From assembly GCF_900188355.1 (NCBI RefSeq), contig NZ_FZNX01000006.1, positions 175,118-239,117 on the forward strand: a stretch of 64,000 bases of DNA. Direction: 5' to 3'. Source of the stretch: Lutibacter flavus (lineage in GTDB: Bacteria > Bacteroidota > Bacteroidia > Flavobacteriales > Flavobacteriaceae). Under the pieces are notes generated by a model. That model made no database searches and had not been told where the DNA came from. It was given only the letters and a program-made list of their open reading frames with translations. Below are positions 42,468 to 51,126 of this stretch, in pieces. Positions within the stretch are counted from its first letter, which is position 1; each line of letters begins with the position of its first letter. The position numbers and the translations under genes are program-made.

Positions 42468-43497
42468 TATTTGCCAACTGCCCACAAGCAGCATCTATAT
42501 CTTTTCCTCTGCTCCGTCTAACATTAACAATAATATCATTCATTTCTAAAATACTGATATAATCATCAATCGCCTGTGATTTAGCTTGCTGAAATTCGCC
42601 ATCATCAATTGGGTTGTATTCAATTAAGTTTACTTTACAAGGAATATGTTTACAAAATTTCACCAACGCATTTATAGCCTCTCTATCATCATTAATTCCT
42701 TCCCAAACAACGTATTCATAAGAAACCCTACTTCCTGTTTTAGCATACCAATACTCTAAAGACTCCTTTAAATCCTTCAAAGGAAAAGCTTTGCTGAAAG
42801 GCATTATTCGAGATCTAACTTCATCAATTGCCGAATGTAAGGATACAGCTAAATTAAACTTTACCTCATCATCCGCTAACTTTTTAATCATTTTGGGAAT
42901 TCCTGAAGTTGAAACTGTAATTCTTTTAGGTGACATTCCTAAGCCTTCTTCAGAAGTGATTTTTTCAATTGCCTTTAGAACATTGTTATAGTTCATAAGT
43001 GGCTCACCCATTCCCATAAAAACAATGTTAGATAACTTATGATTGTAGTATAATAAACTCTCCTTATTTATTGCGGCTACCTGATCATAAATTTCATCAG
43101 GATTTAAATTTCGCATTTTCTTCAAACGCGCTGTCGCGCAAAACTGACAATCTAAACTACATCCTACTTGACTTGAAACACAAGCAGTTGTTCTAGACTC
43201 TGTTGGAATTAAAACTGACTCAACTATTAATCCATCATGTAAACGAACAGCATTTTTCACAGTTCCATCTGAACTGCGTTGTATATTATCAACTTCTATA
43301 TGGTTTATTACAAAATTATCTTGTAACATTTTACGAGTTTCTTTTGAAATATTTGTCATATCATCAAAAGTATGAGCATTTTTACTCCAAAGCCATTCAT
43401 AAACTTGATTTCCACGAAATGATTGATCTCCATTTTCAACGAAAAAATCTCTTATTTCATCTTTACTTAATGCTCGAATGTCTTTTTTCTTATCCAT
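42457..43497 (-). CDS. rlmN: Dual-specificity 23S rRNA/tRNA adenine-C2 methyltransferase RlmN
   Basis: Radical SAM enzyme that makes 2-methyladenosine at 23S A2503 and in some tRNAs. I chose ATG at 43497 (346 residues, MDKKKDIRALSKDEI). The longer frame starts at a TTG inside the G+C-rich hairpin upstream. Cluster cysteines C113, C117 and C120 are in CSLDCQFCATA. FMGMGEPLMNYNNV follows, and the C-terminal catalytic cysteine is in DIDAACGQL. It lies downstream of queA on the same strand, beyond a repeat-like hairpin. Confidence 0.95.
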   Translation of the reverse strand: MDKKKDIRALSKDEIRDFFVENGDQSFRGNQVYEWLWSKNAHTFDDMTNISKETRKMLQDNFVINHIEVDNIQRSSDGTVKNAVRLHDGLIVESVLIPTESRTTACVSSQVGCSLDCQFCATARLKKMRNLNPDEIYDQVAAINKESLLYYNHKLSNIVFMGMGEPLMNYNNVLKAIEKITSEEGLGMSPKRITVSTSGIPKMIKKLADDEVKFNLAVSLHSAIDEVRSRIMPFSKAFPLKDLKESLEYWYAKTGSRVSYEYVVWEGINDDREAINALVKFCKHIPCKVNLIEYNPIDDGEFQQAKSQAIDDYISILEMNDIIVNVRRSRGKDIDAACGQLANKKS

Positions 43498-43519
43498 TTT
43501 AAAAACTAGTTTATAAAAA

Positions 43520-43541
43520 GATTCCCGCAAAAGCGGGAATC
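43520..43541. repeat. GATTCCCGC/GCGGGAATC hairpin between queA and rlmN
   Basis: A perfect 9-pair stem with loop AAAA, followed by a smaller A+T inverted repeat (ATTCTATA ... TATAGAAT) at about 43545-43565. This G+C-rich hairpin with cores TTCCCGC and GCGGGAA is a familiar dispersed intergenic repeat in Flavobacteriaceae. It may end queA transcripts or lie in a queA-rlmN message. Confidence 0.55.
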
Positions 43542-43568
43542 ACAATTCTATAAAATATATAGAATAAT

Positions 43569-44618
43569 TTATATTATTAACATTGCATCTCCGTAAGAAT
43601 AAAACTTGTATTTTTCTTTAACAGCAACTTCATAAGCTTCCATTAAAAAATCATACCCTGCAAAAGCAGCAGCCATCATCATTAAAGTAGATTTTGGCGT
43701 ATGAAAGTTTGTAATCATACAATTTGCAATACTAAATTCGTATGGTGGAAAAATAAATTTATTTGTCCAACCGTCATATGAATTTAATCTGCTATTTGAA
43801 GAAACAGCACTTTCAATTGCTCTCATAGCAGTTGTTCCTACTGCGCAAACTCTTCTTTTAGAATCAATTGCTTTATTTACTTTATCAGCAGTTTCTTGAC
43901 TAATTTTAGCTTGTTCCGAATCCATTTTATGCTTAGATAAATCTTCAACTTCAACAGGACTAAAAGTGCCTAAACCAACGTGCAAAGTTACTTCAGCAAA
44001 ATCAACACCTTTTATTTCTAAACGTTTCATTAAATGCTTAGAAAAATGCAAACCAGCAGTTGGGGCCGCTACAGCACCTTCATGTTTTGCATAAATTGTT
44101 TGATAACGCTCCTCATCTGATTCTTCTACCTCTCTTTTTATATATTTTGGTAAAGGAGTTTCTCCTAATTGCTCTAATTTTACTCTAAATTCTTCATAAG
44201 AGCCATCGTATAAAAAACGTAAAGTTCTACCTCTAGATGTTGTATTATCAATTACTTCTGCAACCAAGCTTTCATCTTCACCAAAAAATAATTTATTCCC
44301 AATTCTAATTTTTCTTGCAGGATCTACTAAAACATCCCAAAGCCTACTTTCTGCATTTAATTCTCTCAATAGAAAAACTTCAATCCGAGCTCCAGTTTTT
44401 TCTTTTTCGCCATACATACGAGCTGGAAAAACTTTAGTGTTATTTAATAACATTAAATCACCTTCATCAAAATAATTAATTATGTCTTTAAATTGTTTAT
44501 GTTCAATTGTTTTTTCCTTTCTATTTAACACCATTAAACGAGACTCATCTCTATGTTCTGCAGGATATTCTGCATATAATTCTTCTGGTAATTCAAATTT
44601 AAAATGTGATAATTTCAT
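43569..44618 (-). CDS. queA: S-adenosylmethionine:tRNA ribosyltransferase-isomerase QueA
   Basis: Transfers and isomerises the ribosyl part of SAM onto preQ1-modified tRNA to give epoxyqueuosine. The 349-residue protein begins with the family block [26 protein letters not shown] and contains [14 protein letters not shown], the [13 protein letters not shown] signature, [11 protein letters not shown], and [21 protein letters not shown] promoter box (TATATTTG) is 24 bases upstream. Other queuosine genes are not in the window. Confidence 0.96.
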   Translation of the reverse strand: MKLSHFKFELPEELYAEYPAEHRDESRLMVLNRKEKTIEHKQFKDIINYFDEGDLMLLNNTKVFPARMYGEKEKTGARIEVFLLRELNAESRLWDVLVDPARKIRIGNKLFFGEDESLVAEVIDNTTSRGRTLRFLYDGSYEEFRVKLEQLGETPLPKYIKREVEESDEERYQTIYAKHEGAVAAPTAGLHFSKHLMKRLEIKGVDFAEVTLHVGLGTFSPVEVEDLSKHKMDSEQAKISQETADKVNKAIDSKRRVCAVGTTAMRAIESAVSSNSRLNSYDGWTNKFIFPPYEFSIANCMITNFHTPKSTLMMMAAAFAGYDFLMEAYEVAVKEKYKFYSYGDAMLII

Positions 44619-44641
44619 GTAGTAATTTTATTGAATGAGCG

Positions 44642-44649
44642 CAAATATA
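44642..44649 (-). promoter_or_regulatory. Predicted -7 box of queA
   Basis: Minus-strand TATATTTG, 23 bases before the ATG. Confidence 0.55.
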
Positions 44650-44706
44650 CAACATCGGCATAGGCGTTGTCAAGTGATTTTCAATAAAAGTTTGTTTTTT
44701 AGATTT

Positions 44707-45921
44707 TTAACTAGTAATTTGTTCGAAATCTTCCCAAAAATCAGGATACGATTTTGACACCACATTTGGTTCTTCAATATATATAGAAACCTTTATTGCT
44801 AGTGGTGCAAAGGCCATTGCCATTCTGTGATCATCATAGGTTGCAATACTTATATTCTCATTAATTTTAGTAGTTGATTTTAAATTTAGTGTTTCGTTGG
44901 TAATTAATACAACGCCTCCCAATTTTTCAATTTCATTTTTTAGAGCTACTAATCTATCTGTTTCTTTTATTTTCAGGGTATGAAGGCCTGTTAAATAACA
45001 TTCGATTCCTAATCCAAAACAAGTAACAACAACTGTTTGGGCAATATCAGGAGCCCCAATTAAATTTAAATTCATCAGTTTTGAAGGATTTAAATTCCCT
45101 GTATTTTTCAATGTTATTGAGTTAACTCCAAAGGTAGTTTCAACGCCTAAATTTTCATAAATCTTCGCCAATACAGAATCACCTTGTAAACTGTTTTGTT
45201 TATAGGAAGACAACTTTACTTCAGAATTTGGACTTAAAGAAACTAAACTATAATAATAGGAAGCAGAGCTCCAATCCGATTCAACAACTACAGTTTTATT
45301 ATTAATTATTGGTTTTGGCTGAATTAAAATACTATCATCATCCCAAGAAAGCTCAACTCCTAATTCGGCTAATAAAGTTAATGTCATTTTTATATAAGGA
45401 ACCGAAGTAACTTCTCCTTTAAACTTTAATCGCAATCCATTATAAAGAGTTGGCGCAATTAAAAGCAATGATGATATATATTGAGAACTTACATTCCCTT
45501 CAATTTCAACAAAATCTTTATCTAATTTTTTGCCTGTTATTTTCAGTGGTGGGTACCCTTCTTTTTCCAAATATTCTATCTCTGAACCCAAATCACGTAA
45601 TGCATCAACCAAAATTTTAATTGGTCTGTTTTTCATTCTGTGCGAACCTGTTAATACAATAACAGAATTCTCCTTAACCGAAAAATAGGAAGTTAAAAAT
45701 CGCATAGCGGTACCCGCATGTCCTATATTAATTTCGTTTAGAGAACTAGCCAAAGCCTTTTGCATTAGTTTTGAATCATCTGAATTTGAAACATTTTCTA
45801 TTTTTAAATTCGGGTAAAATTGTTGTAAAACCAATAATCTATTAGACTCACTTTTAGAACCCGTTATTTGAATAGTTCCACCTACAGTTTTATTAATTTT
45901 ATTGATTTTCAACGACTCCAT
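44707..45921 (-). CDS. aroA: 3-phosphoshikimate 1-carboxyvinyltransferase (EPSP synthase)
   Basis: Sixth step of the shikimate pathway. At 404 residues it is a little shorter than most EPSP synthases. The substrate lysine segment is ITGSKSESNRLLVLQ at about 20-34, followed by NIGHAGTAMRFLTSYF, GNVSSQYISSLLL, KETDRLVALKNEIEKLG and the C-terminal ATYDDHRMAMAFAPLA. In the phosphoenolpyruvate loop the usual N-A-G-T is H-A-G-T, common in Bacteroidota. It is monocistronic with a promoter box 25 bases upstream. Confidence 0.95.
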   Translation of the reverse strand: MESLKINKINKTVGGTIQITGSKSESNRLLVLQQFYPNLKIENVSNSDDSKLMQKALASSLNEINIGHAGTAMRFLTSYFSVKENSVIVLTGSHRMKNRPIKILVDALRDLGSEIEYLEKEGYPPLKITGKKLDKDFVEIEGNVSSQYISSLLLIAPTLYNGLRLKFKGEVTSVPYIKMTLTLLAELGVELSWDDDSILIQPKPIINNKTVVVESDWSSASYYYSLVSLSPNSEVKLSSYKQNSLQGDSVLAKIYENLGVETTFGVNSITLKNTGNLNPSKLMNLNLIGAPDIAQTVVVTCFGLGIECYLTGLHTLKIKETDRLVALKNEIEKLGGVVLITNETLNLKSTTKINENISIATYDDHRMAMAFAPLAIKVSIYIEEPNVVSKSYPDFWEDFEQITS

Positions 45922-45946
45922 ACTTTGCTTTATTAATAGCTTTAAA

Positions 45947-45954
45947 CAAAAATA
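45947..45954 (-). promoter_or_regulatory. Predicted -7 box of aroA
   Basis: Minus-strand TATTTTTG, 25 bases before the ATG. Confidence 0.45.
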
Positions 45955-46006
45955 TTTTTAATAGCTTTACTATTCAATTTATTATAATTCAATTCTTCCA
46001 ATAATC

Positions 46007-49000
46007 ATGAAAAAATATTTACTGTTAGTAAGCTGTCTTTTTTTTATTTCAGCTCACAAAGTTAATGCACAAAAAATAGTATCCAAATTTAGCGAGCAAT
46101 ATTATAACTCTTTACAATGGAGAAATATTGGTCCGTTTAGAGGTGGTAGAAGTGCTGCCGTTACTGGAGTTCCAAACAAAGCCAATCTTTATTATTTTGG
46201 AGCAACTGGTGGTGGTGTTTGGAAAACAACAGACGCAGGAAATACTTGGAGTAATATTTCCGATGGATTTTTTGGCGGTTCCGTTGGTGCAGTTGCAGTG
46301 AGCGAATACGATAATAATGTAATTTATGTTGGTAATGGCGAAGTTACAGTTAGAGGAAATGTCTCATCTGGAGATGGTATGTGGAAATCTGTAAATGGTG
46401 GTAAAACCTGGCAAAATATAGGATTAAAAAATTCTCGCCATATTCCAAGAGTAAGAATTCATCCTAAAAATCCTGACATTGTATTTGCTGCAGTCTTAGG
46501 AGATTTGTACAAATCTAGTGATGAAAGAGGTGTATACAAATCTAAAGATGGAGGGAATTCATGGAAAAAAGTGTTATTTTCAAATGCTGATGCAGGTGCT
46601 GTTGATTTAATAATTGACCCAAATAATTCACGTATTTTATATGCTTCAACCTGGAATGTAAGAAGAACTCCATACAGTTTATCAAGTGGTGGTGAAGGTT
46701 CTGCAATTTGGAAAAGTACAGATGAAGGAGAAACTTGGACAAATATTTCAACAAATGATGGTTTACCAAAAGGACTTTGGGGAATTAGTGGTATTTCAGT
46801 TTCACCAGTAAATTCCGATATTGTTTATGCGCTAATCGAAAACAAAGATGGAGGTATTTACAAATCAACCGATGCAGGAAAAACTTGGAAACTAATTAAT
46901 AGCGAACGAAAATTACGCCAACGCGCCTGGTACTATACTCGTATTTATGCCGATACACAAGATGAAAATATGGTGTATGTTATGAATGTTCAATACCATC
47001 AATCTAAAGATGGTGGAAAAACATTTAAAACTTTTAATGCTCCTCATGGTGATCATCACGATTTATGGATTGCACCGGAAGACAATCAACGCATGATAAT
47101 TGCAGATGATGGTGGGGCTCAAATAAGTTTTGATGCAGGTGAAAATTGGAGTACAATGATGAATCAGCCTACTTCACAATTTTATAGAGTTGTAACCGAT
47201 AATCATTTTCCATATAGAATTTATGGAGCGCAACAAGATAATTCCACGATTAGAATTTCTCATCGTACAAATGGAAGATCCATAAGCGAAAGTGATTGGG
47301 AAAGCACAGCTGGTGGAGAAAGTGCGCATATTGCTGTAGATCCATTAAATAATGATATTGTTTATGGAGGTAGTTATGGTGGTTTATTAACTCGTGTAAA
47401 TCATAAAACAGGAGAGCGAAGAGCTATAAATGTTTGGCCAGATGATCCAATGGGACACGGTGCCGAAGATATGAAATATCGTTTTCAGTGGAATTATCCA
47501 ATCTTCTTTTCTCCACACAATAAAAAGAAATTATACACTGCTTCAAATCATCTTCATGCAACTTATAATGAAGGTCAATCTTTTGAAGTTATAAGCCCTG
47601 ATTTAACAAGGAATGATCCAAAAACATTAGGCCCATCAGGTGGTCCAATTACTAAAGATAATACTGGTGTTGAATATTACGGAACTATTTTTGCAGCCGT
47701 GGAATCTCCTTTTGAAGAGGATTTAATTTGGACAGGATCAGATGATGGTTTGGTATACCTAACAAAAGATGGTGGGGAAAACTGGACAAATGTTACTCCA
47801 AAAAAGATGCCTGAATGGATGATGATTAATTGTATTGAAATTGATCCGTTTACAGCTGGAGGAGCATATATTGTAGGAACCAAATATAAATCTGGAGATT
47901 ACTCTCCATATATTTACAAAACAAAAGATTATGGTAAATCTTGGACATTAATCACAAATGGAATTGCTCCAGAACATTTTACAAGAGCACTACGTTCTGA
48001 TCCAAAAAGAACAGGATTGTTATATGCAGGAACAGAAAATGGAATGTATATTAGTTTTGACGATGGTTCTAACTGGAATCCTTTTCAATTGAATTTACCA
48101 ATTGTACCAATTACCGATTTAACTATAAAAAACGATAATTTAATTGCTGCAACGCAAGGAAGATCATTTTGGCTAATTGACGATTTAACACCGCTTCATC
48201 AAATAAATAAATCTTTAATTGCTAAGGATAATTTTATTTACAAACCAATGGATAGCTATAGAATGAGCGCTAGTAGTAGAAAATCTAAAACTGCTGGTCA
48301 AAATCATCCAGGTGGGGTCTTAATAAATTATTTTGTTAAAAATGTTGAAGAAAACGATACCATAAGTCTGTCGTTTTATGAAACCTCTGGAAAACACATT
48401 AAAACTTTTTCATCAATACCAGATGCCGATCAAAAAGAAGAAAAATTAACTGTTGAAAAAGGAGCCAATCAATTTAACTGGAACATGCAATACCCAGATG
48501 CTGAAAAAGTAAAAGGTATGATTTTATGGTGGGCATCGTTAAGAGGTCCAAAAGCCTTACCTGGCGATTACACAGTTAAATTAAGTATTAATGGAATCTT
48601 AAATTCCGAACAAACTTTCACTTTATTAAAAGATCCTAGAAGTTCAGCTTCCGAAGAAGAACTAAAATCTCAATTTGATTTTATTATTGAAATTCAAGAG
48701 AAATTGACTGAAACTCATAAAACACTTAAAAATATAACAAAAATTAAGAATCAGGTTAAACAGTTAAAATCATCTATAACCGATAAAGAAAAAAACAAGG
48801 AAATTATTGATTTGGCTGATAAAATTGTAAAGGATTTAACCAAACATGAAAATGAATTGTATCAAACAAAAAGTAAGAGTAATCAGGATCCTTTGAATTT
48901 TCCAATTAAATTAAACAACAAATTAGCACATTTAAACTCATTGAGTTCAATTGGAGATTTTAAACCAACAGATCAATCTATTGAATTTAAAAATGAAGTA

Positions 49001-49114
49001 ATAAAGCTTATTGACAATGAATTGGAAAAGGTTTATTCAATTTTTGAATATGATGTTAAGTTATTGAATAAAAAAGTTAAGCAAAGTAATATTGATTTGA
49101 TTAATTTGAATTAA
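46007..49114 (+). CDS. Large secreted BNR/VPS10-like beta-propeller protein
   Basis: A 1035-residue exported protein. The signal peptide spans about residues 1-21 (LFFISAHKVNA). Residues about 30-730 contain many Asp-box/BNR repeats of the form S-x-D-x-G-x-T-W (KTTDAGNTWSNIS, KSVNGGKTWQNI, KSKDGGNSWKKV, KSTDEGETWTNIS, LTKDGGENWTNV), as in sortilin/VPS10 and sialidase-like propellers; two propellers are likely. A beta-sandwich region follows, and the last 160 residues are helical and Lys/Glu-rich. Such proteins are usually annotated only as glycosyl hydrolase-like; no catalytic residues can be assigned and no enzymatic role should be assumed. There is no obvious T9SS sorting domain. Confidence 0.85.
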   Translation: MKKYLLLVSCLFFISAHKVNAQKIVSKFSEQYYNSLQWRNIGPFRGGRSAAVTGVPNKANLYYFGATGGGVWKTTDAGNTWSNISDGFFGGSVGAVAVSEYDNNVIYVGNGEVTVRGNVSSGDGMWKSVNGGKTWQNIGLKNSRHIPRVRIHPKNPDIVFAAVLGDLYKSSDERGVYKSKDGGNSWKKVLFSNADAGAVDLIIDPNNSRILYASTWNVRRTPYSLSSGGEGSAIWKSTDEGETWTNISTNDGLPKGLWGISGISVSPVNSDIVYALIENKDGGIYKSTDAGKTWKLINSERKLRQRAWYYTRIYADTQDENMVYVMNVQYHQSKDGGKTFKTFNAPHGDHHDLWIAPEDNQRMIIADDGGAQISFDAGENWSTMMNQPTSQFYRVVTDNHFPYRIYGAQQDNSTIRISHRTNGRSISESDWESTAGGESAHIAVDPLNNDIVYGGSYGGLLTRVNHKTGERRAINVWPDDPMGHGAEDMKYRFQWNYPIFFSPHNKKKLYTASNHLHATYNEGQSFEVISPDLTRNDPKTLGPSGGPITKDNTGVEYYGTIFAAVESPFEEDLIWTGSDDGLVYLTKDGGENWTNVTPKKMPEWMMINCIEIDPFTAGGAYIVGTKYKSGDYSPYIYKTKDYGKSWTLITNGIAPEHFTRALRSDPKRTGLLYAGTENGMYISFDDGSNWNPFQLNLPIVPITDLTIKNDNLIAATQGRSFWLIDDLTPLHQINKSLIAKDNFIYKPMDSYRMSASSRKSKTAGQNHPGGVLINYFVKNVEENDTISLSFYETSGKHIKTFSSIPDADQKEEKLTVEKGANQFNWNMQYPDAEKVKGMILWWASLRGPKALPGDYTVKLSINGILNSEQTFTLLKDPRSSASEEELKSQFDFIIEIQEKLTETHKTLKNITKIKNQVKQLKSSITDKEKNKEIIDLADKIVKDLTKHENELYQTKSKSNQDPLNFPIKLNNKLAHLNSLSSIGDFKPTDQSIEFKNEVIKLIDNELEKVYSIFEYDVKLLNKKVKQSNIDLINLN

Positions 49115-49122
49115 TAGAATAA

Positions 49123-49196
49123 GTAACGTCATTTCGAAATTAATGAGGGTATGTTTCTCTCTAGAAAGATTTCTTCGTTCCTCGAAATGATGTTAC
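49123..49196. repeat. Palindromic intergenic repeat (GTAACGTCATTTCGA ends)
   Basis: A 74-base element with 15-base terminal inverted repeats, 14 of 15 matching (49123-49137 and 49182-49196). The end sequence CGTCATTTCGA is of the kind found in dispersed Bacteroidota repeats. It fills the gap between two convergent genes and includes the stop codon of the 79-residue protein at 49193-49195. Confidence 0.65.
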
Positions 49197-49432
49197 TTTT
49201 TTATAAACTTATAATAACCTGCCATAAAAACTCCGTATATAGCAGAAATCATTAGTTGAATTTTTGCAAATTGCTGCCAGGTATCTTTAGAAAAATATTC
49301 ATCTCGCATTCCAGAAACCCCTCCGTTAGTAAAAATTGACATTACAATTTTTATAATTGAAACAACAACTAAAAAAATAATACCAAAACGTAGAGCTAAC
49401 TTTATAAATGATTGGTCTTTATATGAACTCAT
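49193..49432 (-). CDS. 79-residue two-helix membrane protein
   Basis: A small membrane protein with helices at about residues 10-30 and 55-75, the first followed by NGGVSGMRDEYFSKDTWQQF. The ATG overlaps the mazG stop by one base (TAATG), so translation is coupled and the reading frame is credible. The stop codon lies within the palindromic repeat, so the C-terminus (YYKFIKK) may have been shaped by that element. No family is recognised. Confidence 0.65.
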   Translation of the reverse strand: MSSYKDQSFIKLALRFGIIFLVVVSIIKIVMSIFTNGGVSGMRDEYFSKDTWQQFAKIQLMISAIYGVFMAGYYKFIKK

Positions 49433-49758
49433 TATTTTAACTTTTTATTATTGTGATGGCGATCGTGATCACGTTTGGTTTTTACATCCATTTTTTTATC
49501 AAAAGCCGCTTGTAAATCAATTCCAGTTTGGTTTGCTAAACATAAAACCACAAAAACCACATCAGCTAGTTCTTCTCCTAAATCTTTGTTTTTATCACTT
49601 TCTTTTTCGCTTTGCTCACCATATCTTCTTGCAATTATTCGTGCTACCTCCCCAACTTCTTCCGTTAATTGCGCCATATTAGTTAATTCATTAAAATAAC
49701 GAACTCCGTGTTCCTTTATCCAATTATCAACCGCTAATTGACTATTTTTCAAATCCAT
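49432..49758 (-). CDS. MazG-family nucleotide pyrophosphohydrolase
   Basis: A 108-residue all-alpha NTP pyrophosphohydrolase. The metal-binding pattern is AQLTEEVGEVARIIARRYG (ExxE) followed by DLGEELADVVFVVLCLANQTGIDL (ExxD), as in MazG domains. The tail is His/Lys/Asp-rich (KRDHDRHHNNKKLK). It is a single-domain form, distinct from the two-domain MazG of E. coli, and is the second such enzyme in the window (the other is at 12406). It is probably a house-cleaning enzyme for abnormal nucleotides. A promoter box lies 23 bases upstream. Confidence 0.88.
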   Translation of the reverse strand: MDLKNSQLAVDNWIKEHGVRYFNELTNMAQLTEEVGEVARIIARRYGEQSEKESDKNKDLGEELADVVFVVLCLANQTGIDLQAAFDKKMDVKTKRDHDRHHNNKKLK

Positions 49759-49780
49759 ATTTTCATTTTTAATTTCAGCT

Positions 49781-49788
49781 CAAATATA
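49781..49788 (-). promoter_or_regulatory. Predicted -7 box of the mazG-like gene
   Basis: Minus-strand TATATTTG, 22 bases before the ATG. Confidence 0.55.
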
Positions 49789-49813
49789 ATGAACTTCTAA
49801 TGATTGTTTTATG

Positions 49814-50446
49814 CTATTTTAAAAACCCTAGAAATTCTTCCCTAGAAATTTCATCAGCTCCCAAACTAGCTAAATGTTCGTTATAAACCTGACAATCAAT
49901 TAACTTATAATTTTCTTTTTCCAATTTTTGAACCAGATAAATAAATGCTAATTTTGAGGTATTACTAACTTTACTAAACATACTTTCACCACAAAAAACA
50001 GTTCCTAAATCTATTCCGTATAAACCTCCAACTAATTTATTATTTTTCCAAACTTCTACAGATTTAGCAATACCCGCTTTGTGCAATTTAATATAAGCTT
50101 GTTGCATTTCATTTGTAATCCAAGTACCTCCTTGCCCCTCTCTTTCAATTGTTTTACAATTTGAAATTACTTCCTCAAAATTCTGATTGAATGTTACATT
50201 AAATTCATTTTTTCGAATCACCTGTTTCATGCTTTTTGAAATTTTTAAATCTTCAGGAAACAAAACCATTCTAGGATCCGGACTATACCAAATAATTGGC
50301 TCACCTTGATTGTACCAAGGAAAAATTCCACTCTTGTAAGCTAAAAATAATCTTTCTACAGACAAATCTCCGCCAACAGCTAACAAACCATCTTTATTGG
50401 CTAAATGAACTGGTGGAAAAACTATTTCTTTTGAAAGGAGAAACAT
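49814..50446 (-). CDS. aat: Leucyl/phenylalanyl-tRNA-protein transferase
   Basis: Adds Leu or Phe to N-terminal Lys or Arg of proteins, marking them for ClpAP degradation. I chose ATG at 50446 (210 residues, MFLLSKEIVFPPVHLA). The longer frame begins at a TTG upstream of the predicted -7 box and so would lie outside the transcript. Family blocks are GLLAVGGDLSVERLFLAYKSGIFPWY, IIWYSPDPRMVLFP, GQGGTWITNEMQQAYIKLHKAGIAKSVE and GVFCGESMFS-like TVFCGESMFS. Confidence 0.94.
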   Translation of the reverse strand: MFLLSKEIVFPPVHLANKDGLLAVGGDLSVERLFLAYKSGIFPWYNQGEPIIWYSPDPRMVLFPEDLKISKSMKQVIRKNEFNVTFNQNFEEVISNCKTIEREGQGGTWITNEMQQAYIKLHKAGIAKSVEVWKNNKLVGGLYGIDLGTVFCGESMFSKVSNTSKLAFIYLVQKLEKENYKLIDCQVYNEHLASLGADEISREEFLGFLK

Positions 50447-50459
50447 AGATTCTTTTTTA

Positions 50460-50467
50460 CAAATATA
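50460..50467 (-). promoter_or_regulatory. Predicted -7 box of aat
   Basis: Minus-strand TATATTTG, 13 bases before ATG 50446, giving a very short leader. It supports the shorter aat. Confidence 0.55.
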
Positions 50468-50475
50468 AATAAACA

Positions 50476-50507
50476 AAAAGGAGAAAAGTTTTCACTTTTC
50501 TCCTTTT
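50476..50507. terminator. Terminator after the DUF3127 gene
   Basis: AAAAGGAGAAAAGT (50476-50489) and ACTTTTCTCCTTTT (50494-50507) pair perfectly. On the minus strand it follows the DUF3127 stop and runs into TTTTTG, so it ends that gene just ahead of the aat promoter. Confidence 0.8.
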
Positions 50508-50527
50508 AATATTGTTTAAAAACTTAC

Positions 50528-50899
50528 TTAAAATGGCAAGTCATCTGGTTCACTATCATCAACCTTTGAAGTAGTTTCAAGATTGTCTAGTGGAGCCATT
50601 GGAGGAATTTCAGAACCTTCTGCTTGTCCAGCTTCAATTCTCCATCCTTGTATAGAATTAAAATAAACTGCTTTACCTTCAGGATTAATCCATTCTCTAC
50701 CTCTTAAATTAATAGAAACTTTCACATCTTGCCCTTCTTTATAATTGTCTAATAAATCACATTTATCTTGAACAAACTCTATCATCAACATTTGTGGATA
50801 TTGTTCGTTTGTAGTAACAACCATTTCTCTTTTTCTAAAACCACTTGCACCAAAAGTTTTAGTTTCATCAATTTTTTTAATTTTCCCTGTAACTTCCAT
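50528..50899 (-). CDS. DUF3127 protein, SSB-like OB fold with SSB-type acidic tail
   Basis: A 123-residue Bacteroidota protein of the DUF3127 family. The first 90 residues form a predicted OB fold (MEVTGKIKKIDETKTFGASGF, RKREMVVTTNEQYPQMLMIEF, YKEGQDVKVSINLRGREWINPEGKAVYF). The last 30 are disordered and acidic and end DDSEPDDLPF, closely resembling the DDDIPF tip by which bacterial SSB binds its protein partners. This suggests a nucleic-acid-binding role or a small SSB paralogue; that is inference. It has its own promoter box and terminator. Confidence 0.85.
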   Translation of the reverse strand: MEVTGKIKKIDETKTFGASGFRKREMVVTTNEQYPQMLMIEFVQDKCDLLDNYKEGQDVKVSINLRGREWINPEGKAVYFNSIQGWRIEAGQAEGSEIPPMAPLDNLETTSKVDDSEPDDLPF

Positions 50900-50969
50900 A
50901 TTTCTAATTATTTCATTAATAGCCCTAAAATAGCACTCATTATTTCGTTTTTCTCTAGATTAGATTTCA

Positions 50970-50977
50970 CAAATGTA
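50970..50977 (-). promoter_or_regulatory. Predicted -7 box of the DUF3127 gene
   Basis: Minus-strand TACATTTG, 70 bases before the ATG. Confidence 0.4.
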
Positions 50978-51114
50978 ATTTTTTTAGCACATCAAACCCA
51001 ACATATTCTTAATCTAATTTCTTAAACTTATTAACATCAATTTACTTATTCTATTTTATTATTTCACATAAAAATAATATACTCTAAAATTTTTAGTTAT
51101 AGCAACATATATTT

Positions 51115-51122
51115 TATATTTG
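51115..51122 (+). promoter_or_regulatory. Possible -7 box at the histidine kinase start
   Basis: TATATTTG ends five bases before ATG 51127. If used, transcription would begin at or just beyond the start codon and the message would be leaderless; otherwise the box is chance. Confidence 0.3.
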
Positions 51123-51126
51123 AATA

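Noticed and set aside
43498..43530. Longer rlmN starting at TTG 43530
   Set aside because: The extension is encoded by a repeat-type hairpin and adds nothing conserved; ATG 43497 gives the usual RlmN start.
46007..49114. Calling the BNR/VPS10-like protein a sialidase or glycosidase
   Set aside because: Asp-box repeats define a propeller fold only; the arginine triad and other catalytic residues of sialidases were not recognised.
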